The notes under the pieces: model-generated
Told to the model about the DNA's origin: nothing
Databases searched by the model: none
The model's input: only the letters and a program-made list of their open reading frames with translations
Made by a program: the position numbers and the translations under genes
NCBI RefSeq assembly: GCF_002210095.1
Contig: NZ_AQQR01000001.1
Coordinates: forward strand, 124,001-188,000
Direction of reading: 5' to 3'
DNA length: 64,000 bases
Origin: Marinibacterium profundimaris
GTDB lineage: Bacteria; Pseudomonadota; Alphaproteobacteria; Rhodobacterales; Rhodobacteraceae
In this document: positions 19,412 to 27,842 of the stretch, piece by piece
Layout of the letters: every line of letters begins with the position of its first letter
Numbering within the stretch: position 1 is the first letter of the stretch

Positions 19412-20677
19412 ATGAAAGATCTCGACGACATCCAGGCCGTGATGGCCACGCTCGGAACACAGGCGAAAGATGCCGCTGCCGAACTGGCCTTTGCCCCAGC
19501 GGAACAGAAGCGGAAGGCGCTCGAGGCGGCGGCCGATGCGGTCTGGGCCCGGCGGGCCGAGATCCTGGAGGCCAACGAGAAGGACATGGCCTTCGGCGCC
19601 GAAAAGGCGCTGAGCCCGGCGATGATGGACCGGCTCAAGCTGACCGAGGACCGGATCCAGGGCATTGTCGACGGCCTGCGCGCGGTGGCGGCCCAGGACG
19701 ATCCGGTGGGCGAGGTGCTGACCGAATGGGACATGGACAGCGGGCTGCATATCCAGCGGGTGCGCACGCCGCTGGGCGTGGTCGGCGTGATCTATGAAAG
19801 CCGGCCGAACGTGACCGCCGATGCCGGCGCGCTCTGCCTGAAATCCGGCAATGCGGTGATCCTGCGCGGCGGGTCGGAAAGCTTCAACTCCTCCGGCGCG
19901 ATCCATGCCTGCCTGGTCGACGGGCTGCGCGCGGCGGGCCTGCCGGAGGCGGCGATCCAGCTGGTGCCGACGCGCGACCGCGCGGCGGTGTCCGAGATGC
20001 TGGCGATGACCGACACGATCGACGTGATCGTGCCGCGCGGCGGCAAGGGGCTGGTGGGCCTGGTGCAGCGCGAGGCGCGGGTGCCGGTCTTTGCCCATCT
20101 GGAAGGGATCGTGCATATCTATATCGACGCCGCCGCCGATCCGGAGAAGGCGCTGAAGGTGGTGATGAACGCCAAGACCCGGCGCACGGGCATCTGCGGC
20201 GCGGCCGAATGCCTGCTGATCCACCGCTCGCTGGTGGACACGATCGGGCAGGGGGTGATCCGGGCGCTGATCGACGCAGGCGTCGAGGTGCGCGCCGATG
20301 CGGCGCTGCAGAAGGTGCCGGGGACCGTGCCGGCGAGCGCCGAGGACTGGGGCCGCGAATACCTGGACACGATCATCGCCGCGCGGGTGGTGGATGACGT
20401 GGACGCGGCGATCGCCCATATCCGCAAGTATGGCAGCCATCATACCGATTGCATCCTGACCGAGGATGACGCCGTGGCCGCGCGGTTCTTCCAGCGGCTC
20501 GACAGCGCGATCCTGATGCGCAATGCCTCGACCCAGTTCGCCGATGGCGGGGAATTCGGGATGGGGGCCGAGATCGGCATCGCCACGGGCAAGATGCATG
20601 CGCGCGGCCCGGTGGGCGCGGCGCAGCTGACCAGCTTCAAGTATCTGGTGACCGGTGACGGGGCGGTGCGGGGCTGA
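19412..20677 (+). CDS. proA: Glutamate-5-semialdehyde dehydrogenase (gamma-glutamyl phosphate reductase)
   Basis: A 421-aa NADPH-dependent enzyme that reduces glutamyl 5-phosphate. Family marks are [12 protein letters not shown] (about 123-134), VPRGGKGL, and [17 protein letters not shown] with the catalytic cysteine (about 262). I chose the ATG at 19412, which has GGAGAAGG 5 bases upstream; the frame also has an upstream start at 19349 with a non-family 21-residue extension. Third gene of the obg-proB-proA unit. Confidence 0.95.
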   Translation: MKDLDDIQAVMATLGTQAKDAAAELAFAPAEQKRKALEAAADAVWARRAEILEANEKDMAFGAEKALSPAMMDRLKLTEDRIQGIVDGLRAVAAQDDPVGEVLTEWDMDSGLHIQRVRTPLGVVGVIYESRPNVTADAGALCLKSGNAVILRGGSESFNSSGAIHACLVDGLRAAGLPEAAIQLVPTRDRAAVSEMLAMTDTIDVIVPRGGKGLVGLVQREARVPVFAHLEGIVHIYIDAAADPEKALKVVMNAKTRRTGICGAAECLLIHRSLVDTIGQGVIRALIDAGVEVRADAALQKVPGTVPASAEDWGREYLDTIIAARVVDDVDAAIAHIRKYGSHHTDCILTEDDAVAARFFQRLDSAILMRNASTQFADGGEFGMGAEIGIATGKMHARGPVGAAQLTSFKYLVTGDGAVRG

Positions 20678-20827
20678 ACGGCGCCGCTTGTCCGGCCCTT
20701 GCAGGCCGGCCGCGCGAGGTGGGCACCCTGACCCGAGCTTGGGCTCGGAGCCTCGGGGAGCCGCCTGAGCGGCGACATCCGGGGCCAAATGTGCAGCGCC
20801 TTGAGGCCGGGTCCGGCCGGGCGGATG

Positions 20828-21424
20828 TCAGAACGTCAGCTCGATCCGGTCCGTCCCGGCGGCCACCTGCAGGTTGCGCCCGGCATCCTCGACCGCCGCG
20901 GGAAGCAGGCCGAATTGCACCAGTGCCGGCGTGATCTCGGGCTTGGCGGTCAGGTCGGTCAACCCGCCCCACAGCACCGGGTCGAGCGAGAGCCGCTCGG
21001 CGCTGCCCGCCACGGTCCAGACCGCGCCGTCCTGCGTGATCCGGATGTCCCCGCCATAGGGCATCGCGGTTTCCAGGCACTGGATGCACAGCAGCGCCAG
21101 CCGCACCTCGCAGCGCGGCTGCGGCTCCAGCGGCATCCACTCGAAATTCAGCCGGCCGCCGGACGCCACGTCGCGCAGGACCGAGACGACCTCGGACCGC
21201 GGGATCGCCTGATCGCCCGCGGCGCCGTAGGCCAGCCGGAAGAAGCGGATCCGCGCCTCGGCATTGGTGACGCTGTCGGCGATCAGCCCCATTTCCGGCC
21301 CCGACGCCGCGCCGGCCATGTCGAGCAGTTCGAGCCCGTTGTGGATTGCCCCGATCGGGCTGATCAGGTCATGACAGATCCGCGACCCTATCAGCGCGGC
21401 AAGGTTCTCGTTAGCCTGTCCCAT
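20828..21424 (-). CDS. chpT: Histidine phosphotransferase ChpT
   Basis: A 198-aa member of the ChpT family. It has a two-helix histidine phosphotransfer segment with SRICHDLISPIGAIHNGLEL (about 14-33; His18 is the likely phospho-acceptor) and a degenerate ATPase-like C-terminal domain. In Caulobacter ChpT passes phosphate from CckA to CtrA and CpdR. In Rhodobacterales this chain controls motility and gene transfer agent production rather than viability. GGGAGGC lies about 5 bases before the ATG at 21424; an upstream start at 21505 is in frame but adds non-family sequence. It is divergent from the DUF3553 gene. Confidence 0.9.
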   Translation of the reverse strand: MGQANENLAALIGSRICHDLISPIGAIHNGLELLDMAGAASGPEMGLIADSVTNAEARIRFFRLAYGAAGDQAIPRSEVVSVLRDVASGGRLNFEWMPLEPQPRCEVRLALLCIQCLETAMPYGGDIRITQDGAVWTVAGSAERLSLDPVLWGGLTDLTAKPEITPALVQFGLLPAAVEDAGRNLQVAAGTDRIELTF

Positions 21425-21507
21425 GAAGCCTCCCGTGGACATTCCCCTGGCGGATACCCGCCACACCCCTGACGCAACTGCCTCGCAACCCAGATCCGGA
21501 GACATCC

Positions 21508-21693
21508 TTGACCAATCTGAACTCCATTCTCGCGCCCGGCATGCTGGTGCGCCATCCCGATCACCCCGACTGGGGCACCGGGCAGGTGCAATCCAACATC
21601 GGCGGCAAGGTTACCGTGAACTTCCGCGACGCCGGCAAGGTTGTCATCGACGGCACCCGTATCGGGCTGCTGCCCGTCTTTGATGACGGATGA
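21508..21693 (+). CDS. DUF3553 family small protein
   Basis: A 61-aa protein starting at TTG 21508 with GGAGA about 8 bases upstream. It has the DUF3553 pattern GMLVRHPDHPDWGTGQVQSN and KVTVNFRDAGK, a small beta-barrel fold like that at the C-terminus of UvrD-type helicases. Such free-standing proteins are common next to chpT in Rhodobacterales. Likely cytosolic, perhaps RNA-polymerase- or nucleic-acid-binding; function not established. Confidence 0.85.
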   Translation: MTNLNSILAPGMLVRHPDHPDWGTGQVQSNIGGKVTVNFRDAGKVVIDGTRIGLLPVFDDG

Positions 21694-21696
21694 TGG

Positions 21697-21711
21697 TTAC
21701 TTAAGCGTTAA
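21697..21711. promoter_or_regulatory. Candidate CtrA-box-like (or weak Pho-box-like) site before olsB
   Basis: TTAC-N7-TTAA (21697-21700 and 21708-21711) differs by one base from the CtrA consensus TTAA-N7-TTAA. The same bases also fall in an 11-bp spaced pattern (GGTTACT, then CGTTAAC) like a poor Pho box. It is 160 bp before olsB. Both readings are guesses from sequence. Confidence 0.3.
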
Positions 21712-21870
21712 CACAACCCTGGCGTGAAACGGCGATCCGCGCAAGCATGCCGGCACCGCCTGTTGCATCGCCGGTCCCCCCCGGGGTATCCCCTGCGCAA
21801 CCGCGCCCGGGGTTCCCGTATCGCCCGATCCGTCCCCGACAAGGGCGCCCAAGCCGAGGTCCGTCCGCCC

Positions 21871-22680
21871 ATGCCCGACATGCCCGACCGGGGCCCCTCC
21901 TTCACCGTCTCCATCGCCGAAACCGAGGCCGAGCTGCGCGCCGCCCAGGCCCTGCGCTACGATGTCTTCGTCCGCGAGCTGGGCGGCGGCGGCGCGCTGG
22001 TCGATCACGACGCGGGACTGGAGCGCGACGCCTTCGACCCGTTCTTCGACCACATGATCGTGCGCGACGACCGCTCCGGCGCGGTGGTCGGCGTCTACCG
22101 CCTTTTGCGCGGCGACCAGGCCGAGGCCGCTGGCCAGTTCTATTCCGAGGACGAATACGACCTGTCGCGCCTGCGCGCCTCGGGCCGCCGCCTGCTGGAA
22201 CTGGGCCGGTCCTGCCTGCATCCCGATTACCGGGGCGGGGCGGCGATGTATCACCTCTGGACGGGGCTCGCCGCCTATGTCGAAACCCACGGGATCGAGA
22301 TCCTCTTCGGCGTGGCCAGCTTCCACGGCACCGATCCCGCCCGCCTGGCCGAGCCGCTGTCGCTGCTGCATCACAACCACCTGGCGCCGCCGGACCTGCG
22401 GGTGCGCGCGCTCGACGGGCAATATCAGGACATGAACCTGATCCCGAAGGACCGGCTGGACCGCAAGGCCGCGATGGTCGCCATGCCCGCGCTGATCAAG
22501 GCCTACCTGCGCCTGGGCGGCACGGTGGGCGAGGGCGCCTATGTCGATCATGCCTTCAACACCACCGACGTCTGCCTGGTGATGGACACGGCGCGGATGA
22601 ACGACCGTCAGAAACGGATCTATACCGGGCAATCCACGGGCCAGACGGCGCGAAAGCCCGCAGGCGTCCGCGCCGGATGA
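21871..22680 (+). CDS. olsB: L-ornithine N-alpha-acyltransferase (OlsB)
   Basis: A 269-aa GNAT-like enzyme that transfers a 3-hydroxyacyl chain from acyl carrier protein to the alpha-amino group of ornithine, giving lyso-ornithine lipid. Family sequence includes LRYDVFVRELGGGG (about 28-41), GVYRLLRGDQAE, and ELGRSCLHPDYRGGAAMYHLW (about 110-130). I chose ATG 21871; the frame continues upstream with an Arg-rich non-family stretch. The stop overlaps the start of the acyltransferase gene (ATGA), so it is coupled to olsA. Ornithine lipids replace phospholipids when phosphate is scarce. Confidence 0.9.
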   Translation: MPDMPDRGPSFTVSIAETEAELRAAQALRYDVFVRELGGGGALVDHDAGLERDAFDPFFDHMIVRDDRSGAVVGVYRLLRGDQAEAAGQFYSEDEYDLSRLRASGRRLLELGRSCLHPDYRGGAAMYHLWTGLAAYVETHGIEILFGVASFHGTDPARLAEPLSLLHHNHLAPPDLRVRALDGQYQDMNLIPKDRLDRKAAMVAMPALIKAYLRLGGTVGEGAYVDHAFNTTDVCLVMDTARMNDRQKRIYTGQSTGQTARKPAGVRAG

Positions 22681-23522
22681 GCCCCACCTGGCAGGCCGAC
22701 ACGCCCCCGGACCCGGTGCGCATCCCGCCGCTGGGCTGGCTGCTGGTGCTGGTGCGGGGGGTGCCTCTGGCCCTGCTGGTCTTCGGTGGCCTGGCCCTGT
22801 TGCTGGCCCTGCGCCTGATCGAAAGGCCGATCCACGGGCTGCACCGGCCCTGGACGCCCCGGATCACGCAAATCGTCTGCCGCAACGCTCTGCGGATCAT
22901 GGGGATCACCTTCACCAACCGGGGCGAGGTCATGCCCCACCATGGCGCGCTGGTCGCCAACCATTCCAGCTGGCTCGACATCTTCACGCTGAACGCGCAG
23001 CAGCGGGTCTATTTCGTCTCCAAGGCCGAGGTCGCGGGATGGCCCGGGATCGGCTGGCTGGCCCGCGCCACGGGCACCGTCTTCATCGAACGCGACCGCC
23101 GCCAGGCGCGCGACCACAACCGGCTGTTCGAGGACCGGTTGGGCGCCGGGCACAAGCTGCTGTTCTTCCCCGAGGGGACCTCGACCGACGGGCTGCGGGT
23201 GCTGCCGTTCCGGACGACGCTCTTTGCCGCCTTCTTTGCCGAACCCCTGCGCGACACGACCTGGATCCAGCCCGTGACCGTCCGCTACCGGGCGCCCCGG
23301 GGCCGGCCGGCGCGGTTCTACGGCTGGTGGGGCGAGATGGATTTCGGCACCGACCTGCTGAAGATCCTCGCGCAGTCTCCCCAGGGGGGTGTCGAGGTGA
23401 TCCATGGCACGCCGCTGCGGGTGGCCGACTTCCCTGACCGCAAGGCGCTGGCCCGCGCCGCCGAAGAGGCCGTGCGCGCAGGGCTGGCCGACGCCCCCGG
23501 TGACAGCCGGGCAGGGGCCTGA
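22677..23522 (+). CDS. olsA: Lyso-ornithine lipid O-acyltransferase (OlsA), 1-acylglycerol-3-phosphate acyltransferase-like
   Basis: A 281-aa membrane-anchored acyltransferase of the PlsC family. A hydrophobic N-terminal segment (about 17-42) precedes the catalytic NHSSWLD (HX4D, about 98-104) and FPEGTSTDGLR (about 163-173). After OlsB it adds the second acyl chain to make ornithine lipid, though some relatives act on lysophosphatidic acid too. ATG 22677 overlaps the olsB stop by 3 bases. The cyclase-like gene follows 31 bp later and may be co-transcribed. Confidence 0.88.
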   Translation: MSPTWQADTPPDPVRIPPLGWLLVLVRGVPLALLVFGGLALLLALRLIERPIHGLHRPWTPRITQIVCRNALRIMGITFTNRGEVMPHHGALVANHSSWLDIFTLNAQQRVYFVSKAEVAGWPGIGWLARATGTVFIERDRRQARDHNRLFEDRLGAGHKLLFFPEGTSTDGLRVLPFRTTLFAAFFAEPLRDTTWIQPVTVRYRAPRGRPARFYGWWGEMDFGTDLLKILAQSPQGGVEVIHGTPLRVADFPDRKALARAAEEAVRAGLADAPGDSRAGA

Positions 23523-23553
23523 TACCTTTTCTTACCCAAGCGAAAGGGCCGGG

Positions 23554-24942
23554 ATGGAACGACGACTTGCCGCGATCCTCGCCGCCGACATGGTCGGCTT
23601 CTCGCGCCTGATGGAGCGCGACGAGCTTGGCGTCCTGTCGCGGCAGAAGGCCCACCGCGCGTCGCTGATCGACCCCGAGATCGCCCGCCACCGGGGCCGC
23701 ATCGTCAAGACCACCGGCGACGGCATGCTGGCCGAGTTCGGCTCGGCCCAGGACGCGGTGCGCTGTTCCATCGACATCCAGCGCGCCATGAACGACCGCG
23801 AAGGCGACAGGGGCGCCGACGACCGGATCCAGTACCGGATCGGCGTGAACCTGGGCGACGTGATCTTCGACGAGGACGACATCTTTGGCGACGGGGTGAA
23901 CGTGGCCGCGCGGATGGAGGGGCTGGCCGAGCCCGGCGGGGTCTGTGTCTCGGATTCCGTGCTGCAGGCGATGGGCGACAAGCTGTCGGCCGGGTTTCGC
24001 GACATGGGCAGCCAGCGGGTGAAGAACATCTCGCGCCCGATCCGCGTCTGGCAGTGGAGCCCGACGCAACGCGCCCGGCCGGCGCCGCCACGGCTGGCGC
24101 GTGACCAGCACGTGCGGTTCTGTCGCTCCGGCGACGGCACCACCATCGCCTGGGCCGAGCTGGGCGATGGACCGCCGGTGCTGAAGGCGCCGCACTGGAT
24201 GTCGCACCTGGAATACATGTGGACCAACCCGATCTGGAGCCCCGAGATCACCGCCTTTTCCGAACGCTTCCGCTATGTCCGCTTTGACCAGCGCGGCAAC
24301 GGCCTGTCGGACCGCGAGGTGGAGCGGGTCACCGTCGAGGCGATGGTCGAGGACATGGAAGCGGTGGCCGATGCCGCGGGGCTGGAGCGCTTCGCCCTGA
24401 TCGCGGCAAGCCAGGGCGCGGCCTTCTCGGTGGAATATGCCCGCCGGCACCCCGACCGCGTCAGCTGCATCGTGTTCAACGGCGGATACCTGCGCGGCCG
24501 GCTGACGCGCGGCACGCCCGAACAGGCGGCGCTGTACGAGACCGCGATGGGAATGATCCGGCAGGGCTGGGGCTCGCCCAACCCGCTGTTCCGGTCGTTC
24601 TTCACCTCAAGCTTCGTGCCGGGGGCAAGCCCCGACCAGCAGGCGAGTTTCGACGAGGGGCAGAGGGTGGCCACGGATACCGAAATGGCGCTGCGGCTGT
24701 TCGACATGAACGCGCGGATCGACATGCTGGAGCGGGCGGCCGAGGTGACGGTGCCCGCCCTGGTGATGGGCGCGCGCGGCGACCGGGTGGCGCCGCCCGA
24801 GGAATCGCGCCTGCTGGCCCGGGCGATCCCGAACGCGCAGTTCATCGAGATCCCCGGCGACAACCACATCCAGCTGGAAGGCACGCCGGGCTACGATTGC
24901 CTAATCGAGGAGACGACCCGCTTCATCACCGCGCATGCCTGA
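23554..24942 (+). CDS. Class III nucleotide cyclase fused to an alpha/beta hydrolase
   Basis: A 462-aa two-domain protein. Residues 1-170 are a class III adenylate/guanylate cyclase domain with both metal-binding Asp (AADMVGFS, Asp12; TGDGMLAEF, Asp56) and GDGVNVAARM (about 112-121). Residues 190-460 are an alpha/beta hydrolase, with likely nucleophile Ser286 in AASQG (the first Gly of GxSxG is Ala), Asp410 in GDRVAP and His438 in GDNH. So both domains seem active, one making a cyclic nucleotide and one cleaving an ester or similar. No membrane segment. AAGGG lies 7 bases before ATG 23554. Similar fusions occur in rhizobia and other alphaproteobacteria. Substrate and signal are unknown. Confidence 0.8.
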   Translation: MERRLAAILAADMVGFSRLMERDELGVLSRQKAHRASLIDPEIARHRGRIVKTTGDGMLAEFGSAQDAVRCSIDIQRAMNDREGDRGADDRIQYRIGVNLGDVIFDEDDIFGDGVNVAARMEGLAEPGGVCVSDSVLQAMGDKLSAGFRDMGSQRVKNISRPIRVWQWSPTQRARPAPPRLARDQHVRFCRSGDGTTIAWAELGDGPPVLKAPHWMSHLEYMWTNPIWSPEITAFSERFRYVRFDQRGNGLSDREVERVTVEAMVEDMEAVADAAGLERFALIAASQGAAFSVEYARRHPDRVSCIVFNGGYLRGRLTRGTPEQAALYETAMGMIRQGWGSPNPLFRSFFTSSFVPGASPDQQASFDEGQRVATDTEMALRLFDMNARIDMLERAAEVTVPALVMGARGDRVAPPEESRLLARAIPNAQFIEIPGDNHIQLEGTPGYDCLIEETTRFITAHA

Positions 24943-24997
24943 GCGCGCGCGGCGCGGGCGGTTCGGCCCTCCGGGCCTGTGTCGGGCAGACCCCGGG

Positions 24998-25047
24998 GCC
25001 TCGGCTTCGCCTCGGACCGGCTTCGGGGCGCCTCGGCTTCGCCTCGG
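24998..25047. repeat. Pair of 18-bp direct repeats
   Basis: GCCTCGGCTTCGCCTCGG occurs exactly at 24998-25015 and 25030-25047. Each has a small GGC-TTC-GCC inner hairpin. They lie about 55 bp after the cyclase/hydrolase stop and may be part of a terminator region or a dispersed GC-rich repeat. Confidence 0.6.
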
Positions 25048-25150
25048 GCGGGCTGCGGGGCGGCCCTCCGGGCCGCTATCATTGTCGCGCGTTCCTTGAC
25101 GAAAGGTTAATCCGCCGCTGCAACCCATTGATTTTCCTCAACCGCCCTCC

Positions 25151-25168
25151 TGTCCCACGCGTGGGACA
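25151..25168. promoter_or_regulatory. Perfect 18-bp palindrome upstream of rpsB
   Basis: TGTCCCACGCGTGGGACA is a perfect palindrome about 180 bp before the rpsB start. Such symmetry suits a dimeric DNA-binding protein; I cannot name one. It may also form a tight hairpin in the leader RNA. Confidence 0.5.
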
Positions 25169-25347
25169 CCCGGGACGGAACAGACGGGGAAGTTTGGCCT
25201 TGCGCAGGGGGGCGGGTTGGGCTATCCCCCGCGCCATCAATCCCGCTGGCGGGGATTGGGCCTATTGGGGGAGACATCCCCAGGGTCCGCCGGTTGGAGC
25301 ATCCGCTCTGAACCCCCGCCGAGGCATGAAACCGGAAAGGACGAGCA

Positions 25348-26142
25348 ATGGCTCTTACTGACTTCAACATGCGTCAGCTGCTGGAAGCTGGCGTGCACTT
25401 TGGCCACCAGACCCAGCGCTGGAACCCGCGCATGAGCCCGTATATCTACGGCGCCCGCAACGGCATCCACATCCTGGACCTGACGCAGACAGTCCCGATG
25501 CTGGACCAGGCCCTGCAGGTCATCCGTGACACCGTCGCCAAGGGCGGCCGGGTCCTCTTTGTCGGCACCAAGCGCCAGGCCGCCGCGGCCATCGCCGATG
25601 CCGCCGAGAAATCCGCGCAATACTACATGAACCACCGCTGGCTCGGCGGCACGCTGACCAACTGGAAGACCGTCTCCCAGTCGATCGCGCGCCTGAAGAC
25701 CATCGACGAGGCCATGGATGCCGGCGCCGAGGGCCTGACCAAGAAGGAACGCCTGGGCATGGAACGCGACCAGGAGAAGCTGCAGGCTTCGCTGGGCGGG
25801 ATCCGCGAAATGGGCGGCGTGCCGGATCTTCTCTTCGTCATCGACGTGAAGAAAGAGGCGCTTGCCATCGCCGAAGCCAACAAGCTGGGCATCCCGGTCG
25901 TGGCCGTGGTCGACACCAACTGCAACCCGGAAGGCGTCGACTACGTCATCCCCGGCAACGATGACGCCGCGCGCGCCATCACGCTGTATTGCGAACTGGC
26001 CGCCAACGCCGCCCTGGAAGGCATGTCCGACCAGCTGGGCGCCGCCGGCGTCGACATCGGCGAGATGGAAGAAGCCCCGGTCGAGGAACTGGCCGACGAA
26101 GCCGCTCCGGCCGCCGCCGAAGAGACCCCGGCCCAGGCCTGA
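25348..26142 (+). CDS. rpsB: 30S ribosomal protein uS2
   Basis: A 264-aa uS2 with [20 protein letters not shown] at the start, FVGTKRQA (about 70) and [20 protein letters not shown] (about 188-208). The C-terminal ~30 residues are an Ala/Glu-rich tail common in alphaproteobacteria. It binds 16S rRNA at the neck of the small subunit and is needed to bring in bS1. GGAAAGGA precedes the ATG. tsf follows after 99 bp with an intervening hairpin. Confidence 0.97.
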   Translation: MALTDFNMRQLLEAGVHFGHQTQRWNPRMSPYIYGARNGIHILDLTQTVPMLDQALQVIRDTVAKGGRVLFVGTKRQAAAAIADAAEKSAQYYMNHRWLGGTLTNWKTVSQSIARLKTIDEAMDAGAEGLTKKERLGMERDQEKLQASLGGIREMGGVPDLLFVIDVKKEALAIAEANKLGIPVVAVVDTNCNPEGVDYVIPGNDDAARAITLYCELAANAALEGMSDQLGAAGVDIGEMEEAPVEELADEAAPAAAEETPAQA

Positions 26143-26188
26143 TCTTTCGCCGACGTGCGTCCGGGGCATGTGTCACGGACATGACATG

Positions 26189-26211
26189 TGGAGCGGGTTA
26201 AACCCGCTCCA
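26189..26211 (+). promoter_or_regulatory. Hairpin between rpsB and tsf
   Basis: GGAGCGGGT and ACCCGCTCC form a perfect 9-bp stem with a TAA loop, without a T-run. It is placed about 50 bp after the rpsB stop and may act as an attenuator or an mRNA-stability element separating rpsB from tsf levels. Confidence 0.5.
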
Positions 26212-26241
26212 AACACAAACTGAACGTGAGGAGAGCGCCAG

Positions 26242-27117
26242 ATGGCAATCACCGCAGCAATGGTCAAGGAACTGCGCGACAGCACCGGCGCAGGCATGAT
26301 GGACGCCAAGAAGGCCCTGACGGAAAGTGACGGCGACATGGACGCCGCCATCGACTGGCTGCGCACCAAGGGTCTTGCGAAAGCCGCCAAGAAATCGGGC
26401 CGCACCGCGGCAGAGGGCCTGGTGGCCGTGGCCATCGACGGCGGCAAGGGCGTTGCCGTCGAGGTGAACTCGGAAACCGACTTCGTCGCCAAGAACGCCG
26501 ACTTCCAGGGCATGGTCGAAAAGATCGCCAACGCCGCGCTGACCGTGTCCGAAATCGACGCGCTGAACGCGGCCGAGATCGACGGCAAGCCGGTTTCGAC
26601 CATGATCACCGACGCCATCGCCAAGATCGGCGAGAACATGTCGGTCCGCCGCATGGCCTCGATCGAGGGTGAGACCGTCGTGTCCTACATCCACAACGCC
26701 GCCGCCCCCGGCATGGGCAAGATCGGCGTGCTGGTCGCCATGAAGGGCGGGGACGAAGCCTTTGGCAAGCAGGTCGCGATGCACATCGCAGCCGTGAACC
26801 CGGCCGCCCTGAACGAGAACGACCTGGATCCGGCCGTTGTCGAGAAGGAAAAGCAGGTCCAGATGGACATCGCCCGTGAAAGCGGCAAGCCCGAGCAGGT
26901 CATCGAGAAGATGATCGAAGGCCGCATGAAGAAGTACATGGCCGAGGTCACGCTGGTGAACCAGTCCTTCGTGATCAACCCCGACCTGACCGTCGGCGCC
27001 GCCGCAACCGAAGCAGGTGCCGAGATCACCGGCTTTGTCCGTCTCGAGGTCGGTGAAGGCATCGAGAAGAAGGAAGAGGATTTCGCAGCCGAAGTCGCCA
27101 AGGCGGCCCAGGGCTGA
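26242..27117 (+). CDS. tsf: Elongation factor Ts
   Basis: A 291-aa EF-Ts, the guanine-nucleotide exchange factor for EF-Tu. Signatures: [19 protein letters not shown] (about 9-27) and [12 protein letters not shown] (about 74-85; the TDFVA core contacts EF-Tu). The rest matches the two-subdomain core. GAGGAG lies about 8 bases before the ATG. Two hairpins and a T-run follow the stop. Confidence 0.97.
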   Translation: MAITAAMVKELRDSTGAGMMDAKKALTESDGDMDAAIDWLRTKGLAKAAKKSGRTAAEGLVAVAIDGGKGVAVEVNSETDFVAKNADFQGMVEKIANAALTVSEIDALNAAEIDGKPVSTMITDAIAKIGENMSVRRMASIEGETVVSYIHNAAAPGMGKIGVLVAMKGGDEAFGKQVAMHIAAVNPAALNENDLDPAVVEKEKQVQMDIARESGKPEQVIEKMIEGRMKKYMAEVTLVNQSFVINPDLTVGAAATEAGAEITGFVRLEVGEGIEKKEEDFAAEVAKAAQG

Positions 27118-27135
27118 TCCTTTAGGAATGCCTCG

Positions 27136-27198
27136 CGCGCCCCTTATCGGGGCGCGGTGAAAAATCGACCCGGGTGGCCTGCGCTGCCCGGGTTTTTT
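27136..27198 (+). terminator. Tandem terminator after tsf
   Basis: First a perfect 8-bp hairpin CGCGCCCC-TTATC-GGGGCGCG (27136-27156). Then ACCCGGG (27168-27174) pairs with CCCGGGT (27187-27193), followed by TTTTTT. The second is a classic intrinsic terminator. Confidence 0.85.
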
Positions 27199-27842
27199 CT
27201 TGCGAGGAAGGAGACCTGGACATCCTTGCCGCCTCCGCGACTGCGGATGGGGCGGGATGTCTTGTGAGGAAGGCCGGGATCGACCCGACGGAGGTGGCTG
27301 GTGTGCCGCGCCTGGGATTGCCAGGCCCTGAAAGGGGTGAAAGCCGGACGACGCGCTCAACATCATCCGGCTAAACCCAATAAACGATGGGACTCTTTAC
27401 TGGGTCCCGAGGCCGCGCCAGTGGCGCGACCCCAGGTGTCTGACGGCCCCGTGTGACAATGGGGATGGGGCGGGACCGAGCAGACCCGACCAGTGCACGG
27501 AAAAAAGCGAACACCAATCGGTCCGGCTATGCCGGCGGGTCAGAGGGCCCCGAAATCGCAGGGATCATGACCCGAAGTTCCATGGCCAAAGCCACCACTC
27601 ACGGAACGTGAGCAAACTGCTGTTTTTGCTTGTAAATTGATAGTCCGGGATTCCTTACCATAGGTTAACGGGCGCTGACCTGACGGCAAGAAGTCGCCCT
27701 TTTTCCTTAAATATCAGATGTTTAAGGCGAACTCTCGACGGCGAGATAACCAGATTTCTTTCCGGGCGCCTGTTCGCCACGCAGTCCGAACCACGGAACT
27801 GCCCGAAAATCGATCCCGGCGCGCCCCGGAATCGGCCCCGAG
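27199..27842. other. 644-bp intergenic region, possible structured RNA
   Basis: No protein gene is supported. Between 27380 and 27630 the plus strand shows stems: GGGAC (27389-27393) with GTCCC (27404-27408), and a perfect CGCGCC-AGT-GGCGCG (27414-27428). Further right AGCAAA...TTTGCT near 27608-27632 and GGGCG...CGCCCTTTTT (about 27670-27705) could end a transcript. This may be a non-coding RNA; I do not recognise a known family. Confidence 0.35.

Larger units (their letters stand above)
24943..25347. other. Repeat-rich intergenic region before rpsB
   Basis: No gene is supported in this stretch of 405 bp. It holds two exact 18-bp direct copies (24998-25015 and 25030-25047), two copies of GGCCCTCCGGGCC about 107 bp apart (24965 and 25072), the rpsB-side palindrome at 25151-25168, and the rpsB ribosome binding site (GGAAAGGA) at its right end. 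Confidence 0.6.

Noticed and set aside
24965-25084. CRISPR-like array
   Set aside because: Only two direct copies, spacing of 14 bp between them, no cas genes; too short and too few.
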